Shown: piece after piece, positions 9,229 to 17,509 of the stretch
How the letters are laid out: each line of letters opens with the position of its first letter
Position numbering within the stretch: position 1 is the stretch's first letter
Source of the DNA: Bradyrhizobium sp. Arg816
GTDB lineage: Bacteria; Pseudomonadota; Alphaproteobacteria; Rhizobiales; Xanthobacteraceae
Assembly (NCBI RefSeq): GCF_029989365.1
Contig: NZ_JAPRAQ010000005.1
Span: 62,001-126,000 of the forward strand
Direction of reading: 5' to 3'
Length of the DNA stretch: 64,000 bases
Translations under genes and position numbers: made by a program
Notes under the pieces: generated by a model
The model's database searches: none
Told to the model about the DNA's origin: nothing
What the model saw: the letters and a program-made list of their open reading frames with translations, nothing else

Positions 9229-10347
9229 ATGAACGGGGCAAAATCGCTTCTGCAAGATCTGGACGACGCCATCGCGCGCGGCACCGACGAGAGCCGGGCG
9301 AAGGCGTTGTGGCATGCGACCGACATCCTGATCACCGGCCGCTACAGCGACGACGAGATCAGCATGTTCGGCGAGGTCATCGGGCGGCTTGCCGACGAGA
9401 TCGAGGTCGCCGCGCGGGCGCAGCTCTCGGACGTGATGTCGGCGTGTGATCACGCGCCGCTCAACGTCATCGCAAAGCTCGCCCTCGACGACGAGATCGA
9501 CGTGGCCGGTCCGGTGCTGCGCGACTCCAGTCGGATCAACGAGAAGATGCTGGTCGAGAGTGCCATGACCAAGGGCCAGGCGCATCTGCTTGCGATCGCC
9601 CAGCGCAAGTCGATCGGCGAAGCCGTCACCGACGTGCTGGTCAAGCGCGGCGACCAGGCGGTCGTGACCTCCGTCGCCAAAAACGAGGGCGCGCGCTTCT
9701 CCGGTTCGGGCCTGCTGCACATGGTCCGGCGCGCCGAGGGTGACTCGATCCTCGCCGAGCAGCTCGGCCTGCGCAAGGACGTGCCGCGCCACATCTTCCA
9801 GCAGCTCATTTCCAAGGCGTCGGAAGACGTCCGCCGCCGCCTCGAGAGCGAGCGGCCCGAGATGATGTCGCAGATCCAGAGCTCGGTGACCGACGTCACC
9901 GGCGATCTCCAGTCCAAGTTCGGCCCGTCCTCGCGCAGCTATTTCGTCGCCAAGCGCGTGGTGACGACGCAGTACCGCCAGGGCAACCTCAACCAGGACT
10001 CGATCTCGAACTATGCGCGCCAGCACCGTTTCGACGAGGTGCAGATCGGCCTGTCGCTGTTGTCGTCGCTTCCGGTCGACGTGATCGAGCGCGCGATGAT
10101 GGACCGCAATCGCGAGATACTTCTGGTGCTGTGCAAGGCGCTCGACTTCTCGTGGGACACGACCATGTCGCTGCTGTTCCTCGGCGCCAAGGATCATCTG
10201 ATCACGGCGCGCGAGCTTCATGACAGCGAGCGCGAGTTCGGCAAGCTCAAGATCGAGACGTCGCGCAGCATTCTGAAGTTCTACCAGTCGCGCAAGACCG
10301 GCGCGGGTGCCGATACGGGCCGTCAGCCCGAGCTCCAGGTGCACTGA
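9229..10347 (+). CDS. DUF2336 domain-containing protein
   Basis: 372 residues, soluble and largely alpha-helical, matching the alphaproteobacterial DUF2336 family (FGEVIGRLADEIEVAARAQLSDVM..., HAPLNVIAKLALDDEIDVAGPVL). These proteins have HEAT-like helical repeats and no established enzymatic function; some occur near motility or signalling genes. No transmembrane segment or signal peptide. The start ATG is not contested by a strong alternative. A small gene follows after 19 bases and is probably co-transcribed. Confidence 0.9.
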   Translation: MNGAKSLLQDLDDAIARGTDESRAKALWHATDILITGRYSDDEISMFGEVIGRLADEIEVAARAQLSDVMSACDHAPLNVIAKLALDDEIDVAGPVLRDSSRINEKMLVESAMTKGQAHLLAIAQRKSIGEAVTDVLVKRGDQAVVTSVAKNEGARFSGSGLLHMVRRAEGDSILAEQLGLRKDVPRHIFQQLISKASEDVRRRLESERPEMMSQIQSSVTDVTGDLQSKFGPSSRSYFVAKRVVTTQYRQGNLNQDSISNYARQHRFDEVQIGLSLLSSLPVDVIERAMMDRNREILLVLCKALDFSWDTTMSLLFLGAKDHLITARELHDSEREFGKLKIETSRSILKFYQSRKTGAGADTGRQPELQVH

Positions 10348-10366
10348 GCAAGAGGGGAGTATTGCA

Positions 10367-10612
10367 ATGTTGCCTCAATTCGGCACTGCGGTTCGCAAGA
10401 ACAAGATCCTCAACAAGAGCCTTCCCGTCGATGCCGGCGGTTCGGCCCCCGAGAAGGCTTCCGTCGACGCCGCCTGGCTCGTGCTCGAAGCCGCCAACGA
10501 TCTCGGCGACCACGCCGCGATCGCAGCCTGCCGCCGGGTCATCGACGCCGAGCTGAACGGTACGGTGGCGGGCAGCGCGGATATCGATCTCGTGCTCGGC
10601 TATTTCAGGTAG
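10367..10612 (+). CDS. Small hypothetical protein downstream of DUF2336 gene
   Basis: 81 residues beginning MLPQFGTAVRKNKILNKSLP. Preceded by GGGGAG seven bases before the ATG. The C-terminal half looks like a short helical hairpin (AWLVLEAANDLGDHAAIAACRRVIDAEL). No family was recognised. The tight spacing to the DUF2336 gene and good ribosome-binding site support it as a real co-transcribed gene. Confidence 0.7.
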   Translation: MLPQFGTAVRKNKILNKSLPVDAGGSAPEKASVDAAWLVLEAANDLGDHAAIAACRRVIDAELNGTVAGSADIDLVLGYFR

Positions 10613-10628
10613 CGACGATCACCAACGT

Positions 10629-11954
10629 CTAGTGCGCCATCGCGATGTCGCCGGACACTTGCTCGCGTCTTGCATCGATGCGTAGCAGCACGACAACGAC
10701 TGCGCCCACCAGCGCGCAGCCCGCGAGCAAAAGAAGACCCGCGGTAAAACTGCCAGTTAAATCCTTCAGGTAGCCCATTGCGTAAGGACCGGCGAAACCG
10801 GAAAGATTTCCAAGCGAGTTGATCGCGGCGATGCCGGCGGCAGCCGATGCTCCCGTTAAAAAGCTCGCCGGCAGCGGCCAAAACATCGGGGGGACCGCGG
10901 AAACGCCGATCTGTGCGAAGCAAAGCAATGCCATGACAAGGACGGAGTTGGAAACGAGACCTGCCACTCCGATCCCCACCGCTGCCATCAACAGTGCCGC
11001 AGCGACGTGACCCTTTCGTTCCATGGTCCGATCGGAATGACGACCAAGCAGCACCATGCCCGCGGCCCCGAAAATAAAGGGCAGCGCCGCCAGCAAGCCG
11101 GTCTGGGTATCACTGACGCCAAAACCCTTGATGATGGTTGGCAGGAAGAACGCTACGCCGTAACTTGCAGCATTCAGGCAGAAGTACACCAGAGCGCACA
11201 ACAAAATGCGGTAATCGGTGAGCGCCTGACCCAATGACAGGTGTTCGACCTTCTCTTTGTTTCGCTTCTCGGTGGCCTGCACGTCTTCCAGCCAGGCAAT
11301 CTCGTCTTGTTGCAGCCAGCGGGCCTGGCGCGGAAAATCAGTCAGATAGAGCAGGACGCAGATGCCTACCACGACCGACGGCAGCGCCTCGAGAATGAAC
11401 AGCCACTGCCAGCCTTCCAATCCCAAACCGGTCACGCCGAGCAGAAGCCCGGAGATGGGCGATCCGATGATGGACGAGATCGGGATCGCCAGCATGAACA
11501 GGCTGATGACCCGAGCCCGGTAAACCGCCGGGAACCACAGCGTCAGATAGAAGATGATGCCCGGAAAGAATCCTGCCTCGCAGGCGCCGAGCAGCAACCG
11601 AAGAGAGTAGAAGACGCCCGTCGTCGGTATTCCCGTCGCTGCCGATATCGATGGGATGAATGCGAAGGCCGCCGAGACGATCCCCCACGTAATCATGATG
11701 CGGGCGATCCAGACGCGCGCGCCGACTCTTTCCAGGAAGATGTTGGAGGGGACTTCAAACAGGAAATACCCGACGAAGAACAAGCCCGCGCCCAGTCCGA
11801 ACGCTGCTTCACTTAAACCCAGCGCCTGGTTCATGTGCAGCTTGGCAAAGCCGACATTGACGCGGTCAAGATAGGCCACGAAATAGCAGACGATCAGGAA
11901 CGGTATGAGCCGCCACATCACCTTGCCAATGACACGCTTCTCGACGTCTTGCAT
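10629..11954 (-). CDS. MFS transporter, anion:cation symporter type
   Basis: 441 residues with about 12 predicted membrane helices. The N-terminal motif YFVAYLDRVNVGFAKLHM and the segment GACEAGFFPGIIFYLTLWFP are characteristic of the anion:cation symporter branch of the major facilitator superfamily (phthalate/tartrate/glucarate-type permeases). It probably imports an organic acid with protons. GGAGG lies seven bases before the ATG. No catabolic genes are adjacent, so the substrate is open. It converges with the small gene ending at 10612. Confidence 0.88.
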   Translation of the reverse strand: MQDVEKRVIGKVMWRLIPFLIVCYFVAYLDRVNVGFAKLHMNQALGLSEAAFGLGAGLFFVGYFLFEVPSNIFLERVGARVWIARIMITWGIVSAAFAFIPSISAATGIPTTGVFYSLRLLLGACEAGFFPGIIFYLTLWFPAVYRARVISLFMLAIPISSIIGSPISGLLLGVTGLGLEGWQWLFILEALPSVVVGICVLLYLTDFPRQARWLQQDEIAWLEDVQATEKRNKEKVEHLSLGQALTDYRILLCALVYFCLNAASYGVAFFLPTIIKGFGVSDTQTGLLAALPFIFGAAGMVLLGRHSDRTMERKGHVAAALLMAAVGIGVAGLVSNSVLVMALLCFAQIGVSAVPPMFWPLPASFLTGASAAAGIAAINSLGNLSGFAGPYAMGYLKDLTGSFTAGLLLLAGCALVGAVVVVLLRIDARREQVSGDIAMAH

Positions 11955-12334
11955 CGCAAAGCCTCCCGCTTGATCACCGGAACCCGCTCAACATCCGGGC
12001 GGCGTTGCAAAACAATGACGGGTGCGAACGATGAGTGCAAACGGCATTTTGACGTTCAAGCCAAAGTGACAGTTGTGCTGTCATGCTCCGAAGCTGGAGG
12101 AGGGACGAAGCATGCGACACGTTCCATCTAACGCTCGGGCGGCCCAGGCATCGGCCGCCCGCCATGATGATCGCGAACATCATCCTATTTTGCCATCGCC
12201 ATCCTGGCCGACTCGATCTTCGCCTTGGCGGCATCGAGTTTGAAGCTCGCGCCCTTCTGCGTCTGCGGAAACGCGATCGCAGTCACGGCCAGCTTCTCAA
12301 CCTCCTGTTGGACGAACACGAAGAGCCAGAATGT
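11955..12334. other. Spacer between MFS and SDR genes
   Basis: 380 bases, containing presumably the MFS promoter and one tiny minus-strand frame listed separately at 12185-12286. No palindrome or RNA was recognised. Confidence 0.4.
12185..12286 (-). CDS. Possible micro-ORF downstream of SDR
   Basis: A 33-codon frame from GTG, MTAIAFPQTQKGASFKLD..., ending AMAK. The reading frame is open further upstream (FWLFVFVQQEVEKLAV), and AGGAGG lies 14 bases before the GTG. It begins just after the SDR stop codon. It could be a small co-transcribed protein or the tail of a decayed gene. No family recognised. Confidence 0.25.
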   Translation of the reverse strand: MTAIAFPQTQKGASFKLDAAKAKIESARMAMAK

Positions 12335-13072
12335 CTAGGCGTTCGCGCCGCCGTCGACGGTCAAGGTCGAGCCGGTGATGTATTTTGCCTTCGCGCTCGC
12401 CAGGAATGCCACGGCATTCGCGATGTCATCCGTCGCACCATACCGGCCCAGTGCCATGAACTGTTTCAGCGTCTCCGCGGTCGGGCCGCTCGCGGGGTTC
12501 ATGTCGGTGTCGATCGATCCCGGCTGCACCAGATTGACCGTGACGTCCCTGGGACCGAGCTCCCGCGCGAGCGCCTTCGTGAACGCTGCAAGCGCCGACT
12601 TCGACGCCGCATACACGCCGAGCACCGGCGCGGGCACGCGGTCGGCGAAATAGCTGCCGATGGTGATGATGCGGCCGCCTTTGCCGAGATGGGGCAGCGC
12701 GGCCTTGCTCGCGATCATCGGCGAGCGCACGTTGACGTCCAGCAGCGCATCGATGTCGGCGAGCGAGATATCGTTGAGGCCGCCCAGGCGCAAAATGCCG
12801 GCGTTATTGACCAGGATATCAAGCCCGCCCAACTCCTTGACGGTCTTCTCGACCGAGGCCTGAACGGCAGCGACATCGGCGCTGTCGGCCTGGATCGCAA
12901 CGGCTTTGCGCCCGCCTGCCTTGATGGCGTCCACGATCTTCGCGGCACTGTCTGCGGACTTCTCGTAAGTGATTGCAACATCGGCGCCTTCCGCGGCCAG
13001 CGCTTTTGCAATGCCTGCTCCGATTCCCCTGCTTGCGCCCGTCACCAGGGCCCGTTTTCCAGCCAGATTCAT
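12335..13072 (-). CDS. SDR family oxidoreductase
   Basis: 245 residues of classical short-chain dehydrogenase/reductase. Cofactor motif TGASRGIGAG is near residue 11, NNAG near residue 87 and the catalytic YAASK near residue 152. It is likely NAD(P)-dependent on a carbonyl or alcohol substrate. The ATG at 13072 begins MNLAGKRALVTG and has GGAGAG upstream. A longer open frame has no support. It is divergent from a TetR regulator, with two matching palindromic sites between them, which suggests an inducible detoxification-type unit. Confidence 0.93.
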   Translation of the reverse strand: MNLAGKRALVTGASRGIGAGIAKALAAEGADVAITYEKSADSAAKIVDAIKAGGRKAVAIQADSADVAAVQASVEKTVKELGGLDILVNNAGILRLGGLNDISLADIDALLDVNVRSPMIASKAALPHLGKGGRIITIGSYFADRVPAPVLGVYAASKSALAAFTKALARELGPRDVTVNLVQPGSIDTDMNPASGPTAETLKQFMALGRYGATDDIANAVAFLASAKAKYITGSTLTVDGGANA

Positions 13073-13085
13073 TTCATCTCTCCAA

Positions 13086-13162
13086 TTCTGTAACGATCGA
13101 CACAGAATATGTGGAGTCTTGAACGGGCGCGTCAAGTCAATTATGTGTTGATCATTACAGAA
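13086..13162. promoter_or_regulatory. Paired palindromic operators between SDR and TetR
   Basis: Two oppositely oriented sites share the consensus TGTAAYGATCRACACA. One (TGTAACGATCGACACA) is at 13089-13104. The other, as reverse complement, is at 13144-13159. Each is itself near-palindromic around GATC, and the flanking TTC/GAA also match. They sit immediately before the two divergent start codons, as expected for TetR control of both directions. Confidence 0.75.
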
Positions 13163-13170
13163 AGGGCGAG

Positions 13171-13764
13171 ATGGCCGGACGACCCCGGGAATTCGATCGA
13201 GAGGCAGCCCTCGAAGCCGCCATGTTCCTGTTTTGGCGCAAGGGTTTCGAGGCGGCCTCGATGCACGACCTCTGCGACGCCATGGGCGTCCGCTCGCCGA
13301 GCCTCTATGCGGCCTTCGAAAGCAAGGAGGCGCTCTATCTCGCCGCGATCGAGCATTACGTCCAGACCCAGGGACCTCCGGTGTGGGACAAGCTCGCGGA
13401 CGGAAAAACCGCGCGCGAGGGCATCGAGCACCTGCTGATCGGGGCGACCGAGACCCTGCCGAAATCCCGGACCGCGCCGGCCGGCTGCATGGCCGTGCTC
13501 GGCGCCGTCAGCGACGAATGGCCGGCCACCATTGCCCGCGCGATCAGGAAGGTCCGCCTCGACATGCTGGGCAATCTGCGTGCGCGGATCGAAGGCGCGG
13601 TCGGCAGCGGCGAGCTGCCTGCCGCAACCGACATCGATGCGCTGAGCCGGTTCTACCTGAGTGTGTTTCAGGGCATGGCCATCCAGGCCAAGGACGGCGC
13701 GACGCCTGAGGAGTTGAGAGGCGTAGCGAAGGCGGCCATGGCGATGTGGCCGGGCGAGCGGTAG
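13171..13764 (+). CDS. TetR/AcrR family transcriptional regulator
   Basis: 197 residues. The N-terminal HTH (FDREAALEAAMFLFWRKGFEAASMHDLCDAMGVRSPSLYAAFESKEAL) is of the AcrR/NemR-like TetR type. The C-terminal ligand domain contains a single conserved-looking Cys (AGCMAVLG), typical of the TetR_C_16/YdeS-like subgroup. It probably represses the divergent SDR and itself through the paired palindromes at 13086-13162. Confidence 0.92.
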   Translation: MAGRPREFDREAALEAAMFLFWRKGFEAASMHDLCDAMGVRSPSLYAAFESKEALYLAAIEHYVQTQGPPVWDKLADGKTAREGIEHLLIGATETLPKSRTAPAGCMAVLGAVSDEWPATIARAIRKVRLDMLGNLRARIEGAVGSGELPAATDIDALSRFYLSVFQGMAIQAKDGATPEELRGVAKAAMAMWPGER

Positions 13765-13825
13765 CTCGCGGCCTGTAGCATGGGTTTCGCTCCGCTCTAT
13801 CCATCCTACGAGCTGGGCCGAGAGA

Positions 13826-13839
13826 TTGATCTATCTCAA
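13826..13839 (+). promoter_or_regulatory. FixK/FNR-type box upstream of universal stress gene
   Basis: TTGATCTATCTCAA differs at one position from the TTGAT-N4-ATCAA consensus. Its centre is about 80 bases before the usp start codon, so a transcript starting about 41 bases downstream would have a leader of about 40 bases, the spacing expected for class II activation. Confidence 0.65.
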
Positions 13840-13912
13840 GACCGCATCCGAAACGCGAGCCCAGCTTACATTCGGAAGGCAGCGATACGTCCAGACAGGC
13901 GGGAGGTGAAGC

Positions 13913-14341
13913 ATGTACCGGCACATTCTCATTCCGACAGATGGGTCGGAGCTAGCGGAGCACGGCGTGGCGCATGGGTTGGCGCTGGCGAAATCCCTTG
14001 GAGCCAAGGTATCTCTAATCTTCGTTGTGGAGCCGTTTTCAGAAATGACAGGGCGGTTCCGTGAAGCAGTCGCAACATATGCCGAGCTGCGCAAGGAACA
14101 GGCCACGAGCACATTGGATCGCGCGGCAAATGCGGCCAAGGAGGCCGGCGTTTCCTGCGAACCGATTCAAGTGGAGAACGGGCAACCCCATCAAGCCATC
14201 ATCGCAGCAGCCGAGAATAAAGGTTGCGATCTCATCGTGATGTCATCCCATGGCCGCAGCGGACTCTCCATGCTTCTCATCGGTAGCGTGACAAACAAGG
14301 TGCTGGCGCAGGCGAAAACTCCCGTACTGATTTGTCCGTGA
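13913..14341 (+). CDS. Universal stress protein (UspA family)
   Basis: 142 residues, a single Usp domain. It starts with YRHILIPTDGSELAEHGV and ends with the ATP-binding loop SSHGRSGLSMLLIGS and the C-terminal TPVLIC. The first glycine of the G-2x-G-9x-GS motif is Ser here, which is common in this subgroup. GGGAGG lies six bases before the ATG. A FixK-type box upstream suggests induction at low oxygen, a known pattern for rhizobial usp genes. Confidence 0.93.
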   Translation: MYRHILIPTDGSELAEHGVAHGLALAKSLGAKVSLIFVVEPFSEMTGRFREAVATYAELRKEQATSTLDRAANAAKEAGVSCEPIQVENGQPHQAIIAAAENKGCDLIVMSSHGRSGLSMLLIGSVTNKVLAQAKTPVLICP

Positions 14342-14742
14342 ATGTGCGGACCTGCTGACAGAGTTCTCGCTCGCCGCGAGGACTAGAAAACTCAACGGCC
14401 GCATAAACCGGCTTGTCTGCTTTTCGTCATCTGCGGGCCTTACCTGCCGGTCAGGCCTTGTCGGCCCGGCACCCGGGTAGCCGGTGACAGTGCACTCAAC
14501 TCGAAGCAGCGGACCCCCGTGTGCATCAATTGAATGCACTGTCACCGCAATTGCGGCGACGGCTAGAGCCTGTCGATCCGAAATGCGCGAGTCTCGATCG
14601 CGGCGCGAACACGCGCGTTGCACGCAGCTGTGATCCGTGGAACCCGCCGCGCATGTAACGACAGGCGCTCCCCTCCGAATAGCTCGTAGCGGACGCTTCG
14701 TTCGCCAACAGATGGATGCGCAATCCGGGGAGAAATCGTCGC
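14342..14742. other. Intergenic region with long inverted repeat
   Basis: 401 bases without a convincing gene. It contains the inverted repeat at 14482-14547. The rest presumably holds the promoter of the DUF417 gene. Confidence 0.5.
14482..14547. repeat. Inverted repeat, REP/MITE-like
   Basis: Arms CGGTGACAGTGCACTCAA (14482-14499) and TTGAATGCACTGTCACCG (14530-14547) match at 17 of 18 positions around a 30-base loop. Sequences of the GTGACAGTGCA type recur as intergenic repeats in proteobacteria. No transposase is adjacent. Confidence 0.65.
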
Positions 14743-15228
14743 ATGATGGGATTCAACGTCGCGGAAAATGGTGGAGGCTCTTATCGTCCGCTCGCCATTC
14801 TCCGCTGGGTCATGGTGGTCATATTCGTATCGTTTGGAATGCAGAAATTCACACTGCAATCCGCACAGGGCATCGCCCAGTTCATCAGCAACAGCCCGTT
14901 CATCTCCTGGCTGTCGGTATTCGGCCTGAGGGGAGAGGCCTATGTTCTCGGTGTCGCCGAATTCGTGATTGCGGCGCTGCTCGTGGCCGGTGCGTTCAAT
15001 CCGGTCTTGTCCGCGCTCGGTTCATTCATGGGCGTGGTGACGTTCGCGGTCACGTGGTCGTTCTTCTTCACGACGCCGGGCGTCGTCACATGGAGCCTTT
15101 CGACCGATCCGATGGCGTGGAATCTGGCCGGCGAGTTCCTGTTCAAGGACATCGTCCTGCTGTGTGTCTGCGCGGTGTTGTTTCTGGCCTCCTTGCCTCA
15201 ATCGGTTGTCCGGCTCCGCACCGGCTGA
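14743..15228 (+). CDS. DUF417/YkgB (RclC-like) membrane protein
   Basis: 161 residues with four predicted membrane helices. It matches the DUF417 family (RWVMVVIFVSFGMQKFT..., SPFISWLS, ADFxxAALLVAG-like segment, FLFKDIVLL). Escherichia coli RclC of this family is linked to reactive-chlorine resistance, but the molecular role is unsettled. ATG at 14743 is used because GGGGAGA precedes it. The upstream frame is open for nine more codons. It lies next to other stress-type genes. Confidence 0.85.
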   Translation: MMGFNVAENGGGSYRPLAILRWVMVVIFVSFGMQKFTLQSAQGIAQFISNSPFISWLSVFGLRGEAYVLGVAEFVIAALLVAGAFNPVLSALGSFMGVVTFAVTWSFFFTTPGVVTWSLSTDPMAWNLAGEFLFKDIVLLCVCAVLFLASLPQSVVRLRTG

Positions 15229-15240
15229 GCGTTCCGCCTC

Positions 15241-15738
15241 TCACCACCGGATGCGGTAGATCACGACGGCTTCGCCGTGATGCGTCGTGCTCTTCTCGAG
15301 GATATAGTTCGACTTCTCCAGCACGCGGCGGGATGCGCCATGCCCGACAAAGACGAGGCCGATGAGGGACGGCAGCTCGAGTTGCGACAGCCCGATCTCG
15401 GTCAGCGCCGTCGCGATCTCGCTCGCAAGGCCCTGACCCCAGAATTCGCGCTTGAACGTGTAGGCAATCTCGACCTCGTCCACGCCATCGACGAGGATGT
15501 GCCGGATGCCCGCTCGCCCGGCGAAGGCGCCGTCCTTCGTTCGCAGCACCCACAGCCCAAAACCGTGCTGGTCCCAATGCGCCATGTTGGTCTCGAGATA
15601 CGTCTTGGTGACCTCGGGTGCACGCACGCCGCCGAGATAGCGGGACACCTCGGCATCGAGATGCAGCGCGACGAGATCGGCAAGGTGATCCTCGCGCAGC
15701 TTTTCGGCGGTCAATCTGTCGGTGCTGAAGCGGTCCAT
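15241..15738 (-). CDS. GNAT family N-acetyltransferase (RimJ/RimL type)
   Basis: 165 residues. It begins with the RimJ/RimL pattern (STDRLTAEKLREDHL) and carries the acetyl-CoA loop KREFWGQGLASE near residue 98, followed by NYILEKS and a C-terminal strand. The target could be a ribosomal or other amine; it cannot be inferred. It converges with the DUF417 gene and lies 64 bases beyond the end of the kinase gene on the same strand. Confidence 0.88.
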   Translation of the reverse strand: MDRFSTDRLTAEKLREDHLADLVALHLDAEVSRYLGGVRAPEVTKTYLETNMAHWDQHGFGLWVLRTKDGAFAGRAGIRHILVDGVDEVEIAYTFKREFWGQGLASEIATALTEIGLSQLELPSLIGLVFVGHGASRRVLEKSNYILEKSTTHHGEAVVIYRIRW

Positions 15739-15802
15739 GGAGACTGATAGCCGCTTTGGAGGCCGGTCGTCGATCGCTTTCGCGATGCGACACCGCGCGA
15801 CA

Positions 15803-17509
15803 TCAGCGCCGGCTGGACCGCTTGGACTCCGTGTCGCGCCCGGGTTCTGACTTTGCCGCGCCGAGCGCCGCGGCCAGCTCGTCGATATGGTAGGGTTTCG
15901 GCAGGATCTGCAGACCCGCCAATTCGGCGTCGTGAACTGCGGCGTCGGAGTATCCGCTGGTCAGAAGCACGGGTATGTCGCTTCGCCTTCGTTTGATTTC
16001 CCGCGCCAGCTCGACCCCATTCATGCCGCCGGGCATCATGATATCGGAAAAGACGAGGTCGACGGCGCGGCCGTCGGCGAGGGCACCGAGCGCGGCGGCG
16101 CCACTCGCCGCGTGCGTGACCTCGTAACCGAGCTGGCCCAGCATCTCGCTCACCAATGCGGCCACCTCGTCATCGTCTTCGACCAGAAGGATGCGGCCGT
16201 GATTGCTCTTTTTCGGCCGCGCCATGTTGAGATCGATGAGGTGTCGCTCCCTGGAAGGAATGCTGAGCGATCGCGGCAAATAGAGCTCGATGCTGGTGCC
16301 TTGGCCGACTTCCGATCGAATGCGGACCGTCCCCCGTGACTGCGTCGCGAATCCATGGACCTGGGCAAGCCCGAGCCCCGAGCCCTTTCCGACCTCCTTG
16401 GTCGTGAAGAATGGTTCGAAAACGCGTGACAGGATCTCCGGACTCATGCCGACACCCGTATCGACCACGGACAGGCGCACGTAGTCTCCGGCGATCTGCT
16501 CGTCATTCAGATCGGGCAGATTTTCCCCGCGCACGCGAATCGTGCCGCCATTGGGCATGGCGTCGCGGGCGTTGACGGCGAGGTTGAGGATCACGAGCTC
16601 GAGCTCGCCGGGATCGACCTCCACCGGCCAGAGCGTGTCCGGAAAATCGAACTCGACATGGACGTCGCCTCTCAGGCTGCGGTCGAGCAATTCGCGCATG
16701 CCGCCCATCTGCGAGGCGACGTCGACGGGCTCCGGCCGGAGCGTCTGGCGGCGGGAGAACGCAAGAAGCTGCCTGGTCAGGCTGGCCCCGCGCTGGGCGG
16801 CCTGGACCATCCCGTCCATGAGCCGGCGGCGACGGGCGGGATCGGTCTGGCGGTCGAGCATGTCGAGGCCGCCGGAGATCACCATCAGCAGATTGTTGAA
16901 GTCGTGCGCCACCCCGCCGGTCAGCTGTCCGATGGCTTCGATCTTCTGGGCTTGCCGAAGCGTCTCCTCGACCCGCGCGCGCTCGTTCATCTCCAGGCGC
17001 AATTGCTTATTGGCTTCCGCGAGGGCCCGCGTGCGCTCGACCACCAGCGTTTCGAGCTCCTGAGCCGCCTGTTCGCGCGCCGCGAGCAGGGCCCGGATTT
17101 CATATTGGCGCCGCCGTGCGCGCAGTGCCGATTGAATGGTGCTGGTCAGCGTCATCGGCTGAACCGGCCGCTCGAGCAGCGAAACGTTGCGGAGAAGCGC
17201 GACAATGCTGCGGCGCCAGGCGAGGACGGCCGGCTGCTCGCGATGGCTGGTCAGGACGACGAAGGGCAGGTCGGACCAGGGCGGCTGGCTCTCGATCCAT
17301 TGCGCCAGCGGCGACGTGTCTTTCCCGAACAGCGCTTCCTCGGCAAGGAAAACGGCGCCGACGCCGGCTGCCATCTCGCTGACGAGTTCGGGCAGACTGC
17401 GGCAGCTGCTCGCTTCCAGGTGCGAACTCCGGAACAGCTCGACGGAGGCAAGCCCGTCGCGCCCGATCGGAGCAAAGACGAGAACATGGTGATCTCGCTC
17501 AACGCTCAT
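15803..17509 (-). CDS. Hybrid sensor histidine kinase/response regulator
   Basis: 568 residues. An N-terminal region of ~120 residues resembles a degenerate receiver domain, followed by a coiled coil (~140-190). Next come HisKA with phosphoacceptor His202 in GGVAHDFNN, then HATPase_c (NLAVNARDAMP, DTGVGMS, GKGSGLGL). A C-terminal receiver (~440-560) has Asp489 in FSDIMMPG and Lys in PKPY. There are no membrane segments, so it is a cytosolic sensor. Its start codon overlaps the stop of the KaiC-like gene (ATGA), so the two are translationally coupled and probably act together. Confidence 0.93.
   Translation of the reverse strand: MSVERDHHVLVFAPIGRDGLASVELFRSSHLEASSCRSLPELVSEMAAGVGAVFLAEEALFGKDTSPLAQWIESQPPWSDLPFVVLTSHREQPAVLAWRRSIVALLRNVSLLERPVQPMTLTSTIQSALRARRRQYEIRALLAAREQAAQELETLVVERTRALAEANKQLRLEMNERARVEETLRQAQKIEAIGQLTGGVAHDFNNLLMVISGGLDMLDRQTDPARRRRLMDGMVQAAQRGASLTRQLLAFSRRQTLRPEPVDVASQMGGMRELLDRSLRGDVHVEFDFPDTLWPVEVDPGELELVILNLAVNARDAMPNGGTIRVRGENLPDLNDEQIAGDYVRLSVVDTGVGMSPEILSRVFEPFFTTKEVGKGSGLGLAQVHGFATQSRGTVRIRSEVGQGTSIELYLPRSLSIPSRERHLIDLNMARPKKSNHGRILLVEDDDEVAALVSEMLGQLGYEVTHAASGAAALGALADGRAVDLVFSDIMMPGGMNGVELAREIKRRRSDIPVLLTSGYSDAAVHDAELAGLQILPKPYHIDELAAALGAAKSEPGRDTESKRSSRR

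Noticed and set aside
14482..14547. Insertion sequence ends
   Set aside because: Only 30 bases between the arms and no transposase, so kept as a small repeat only.
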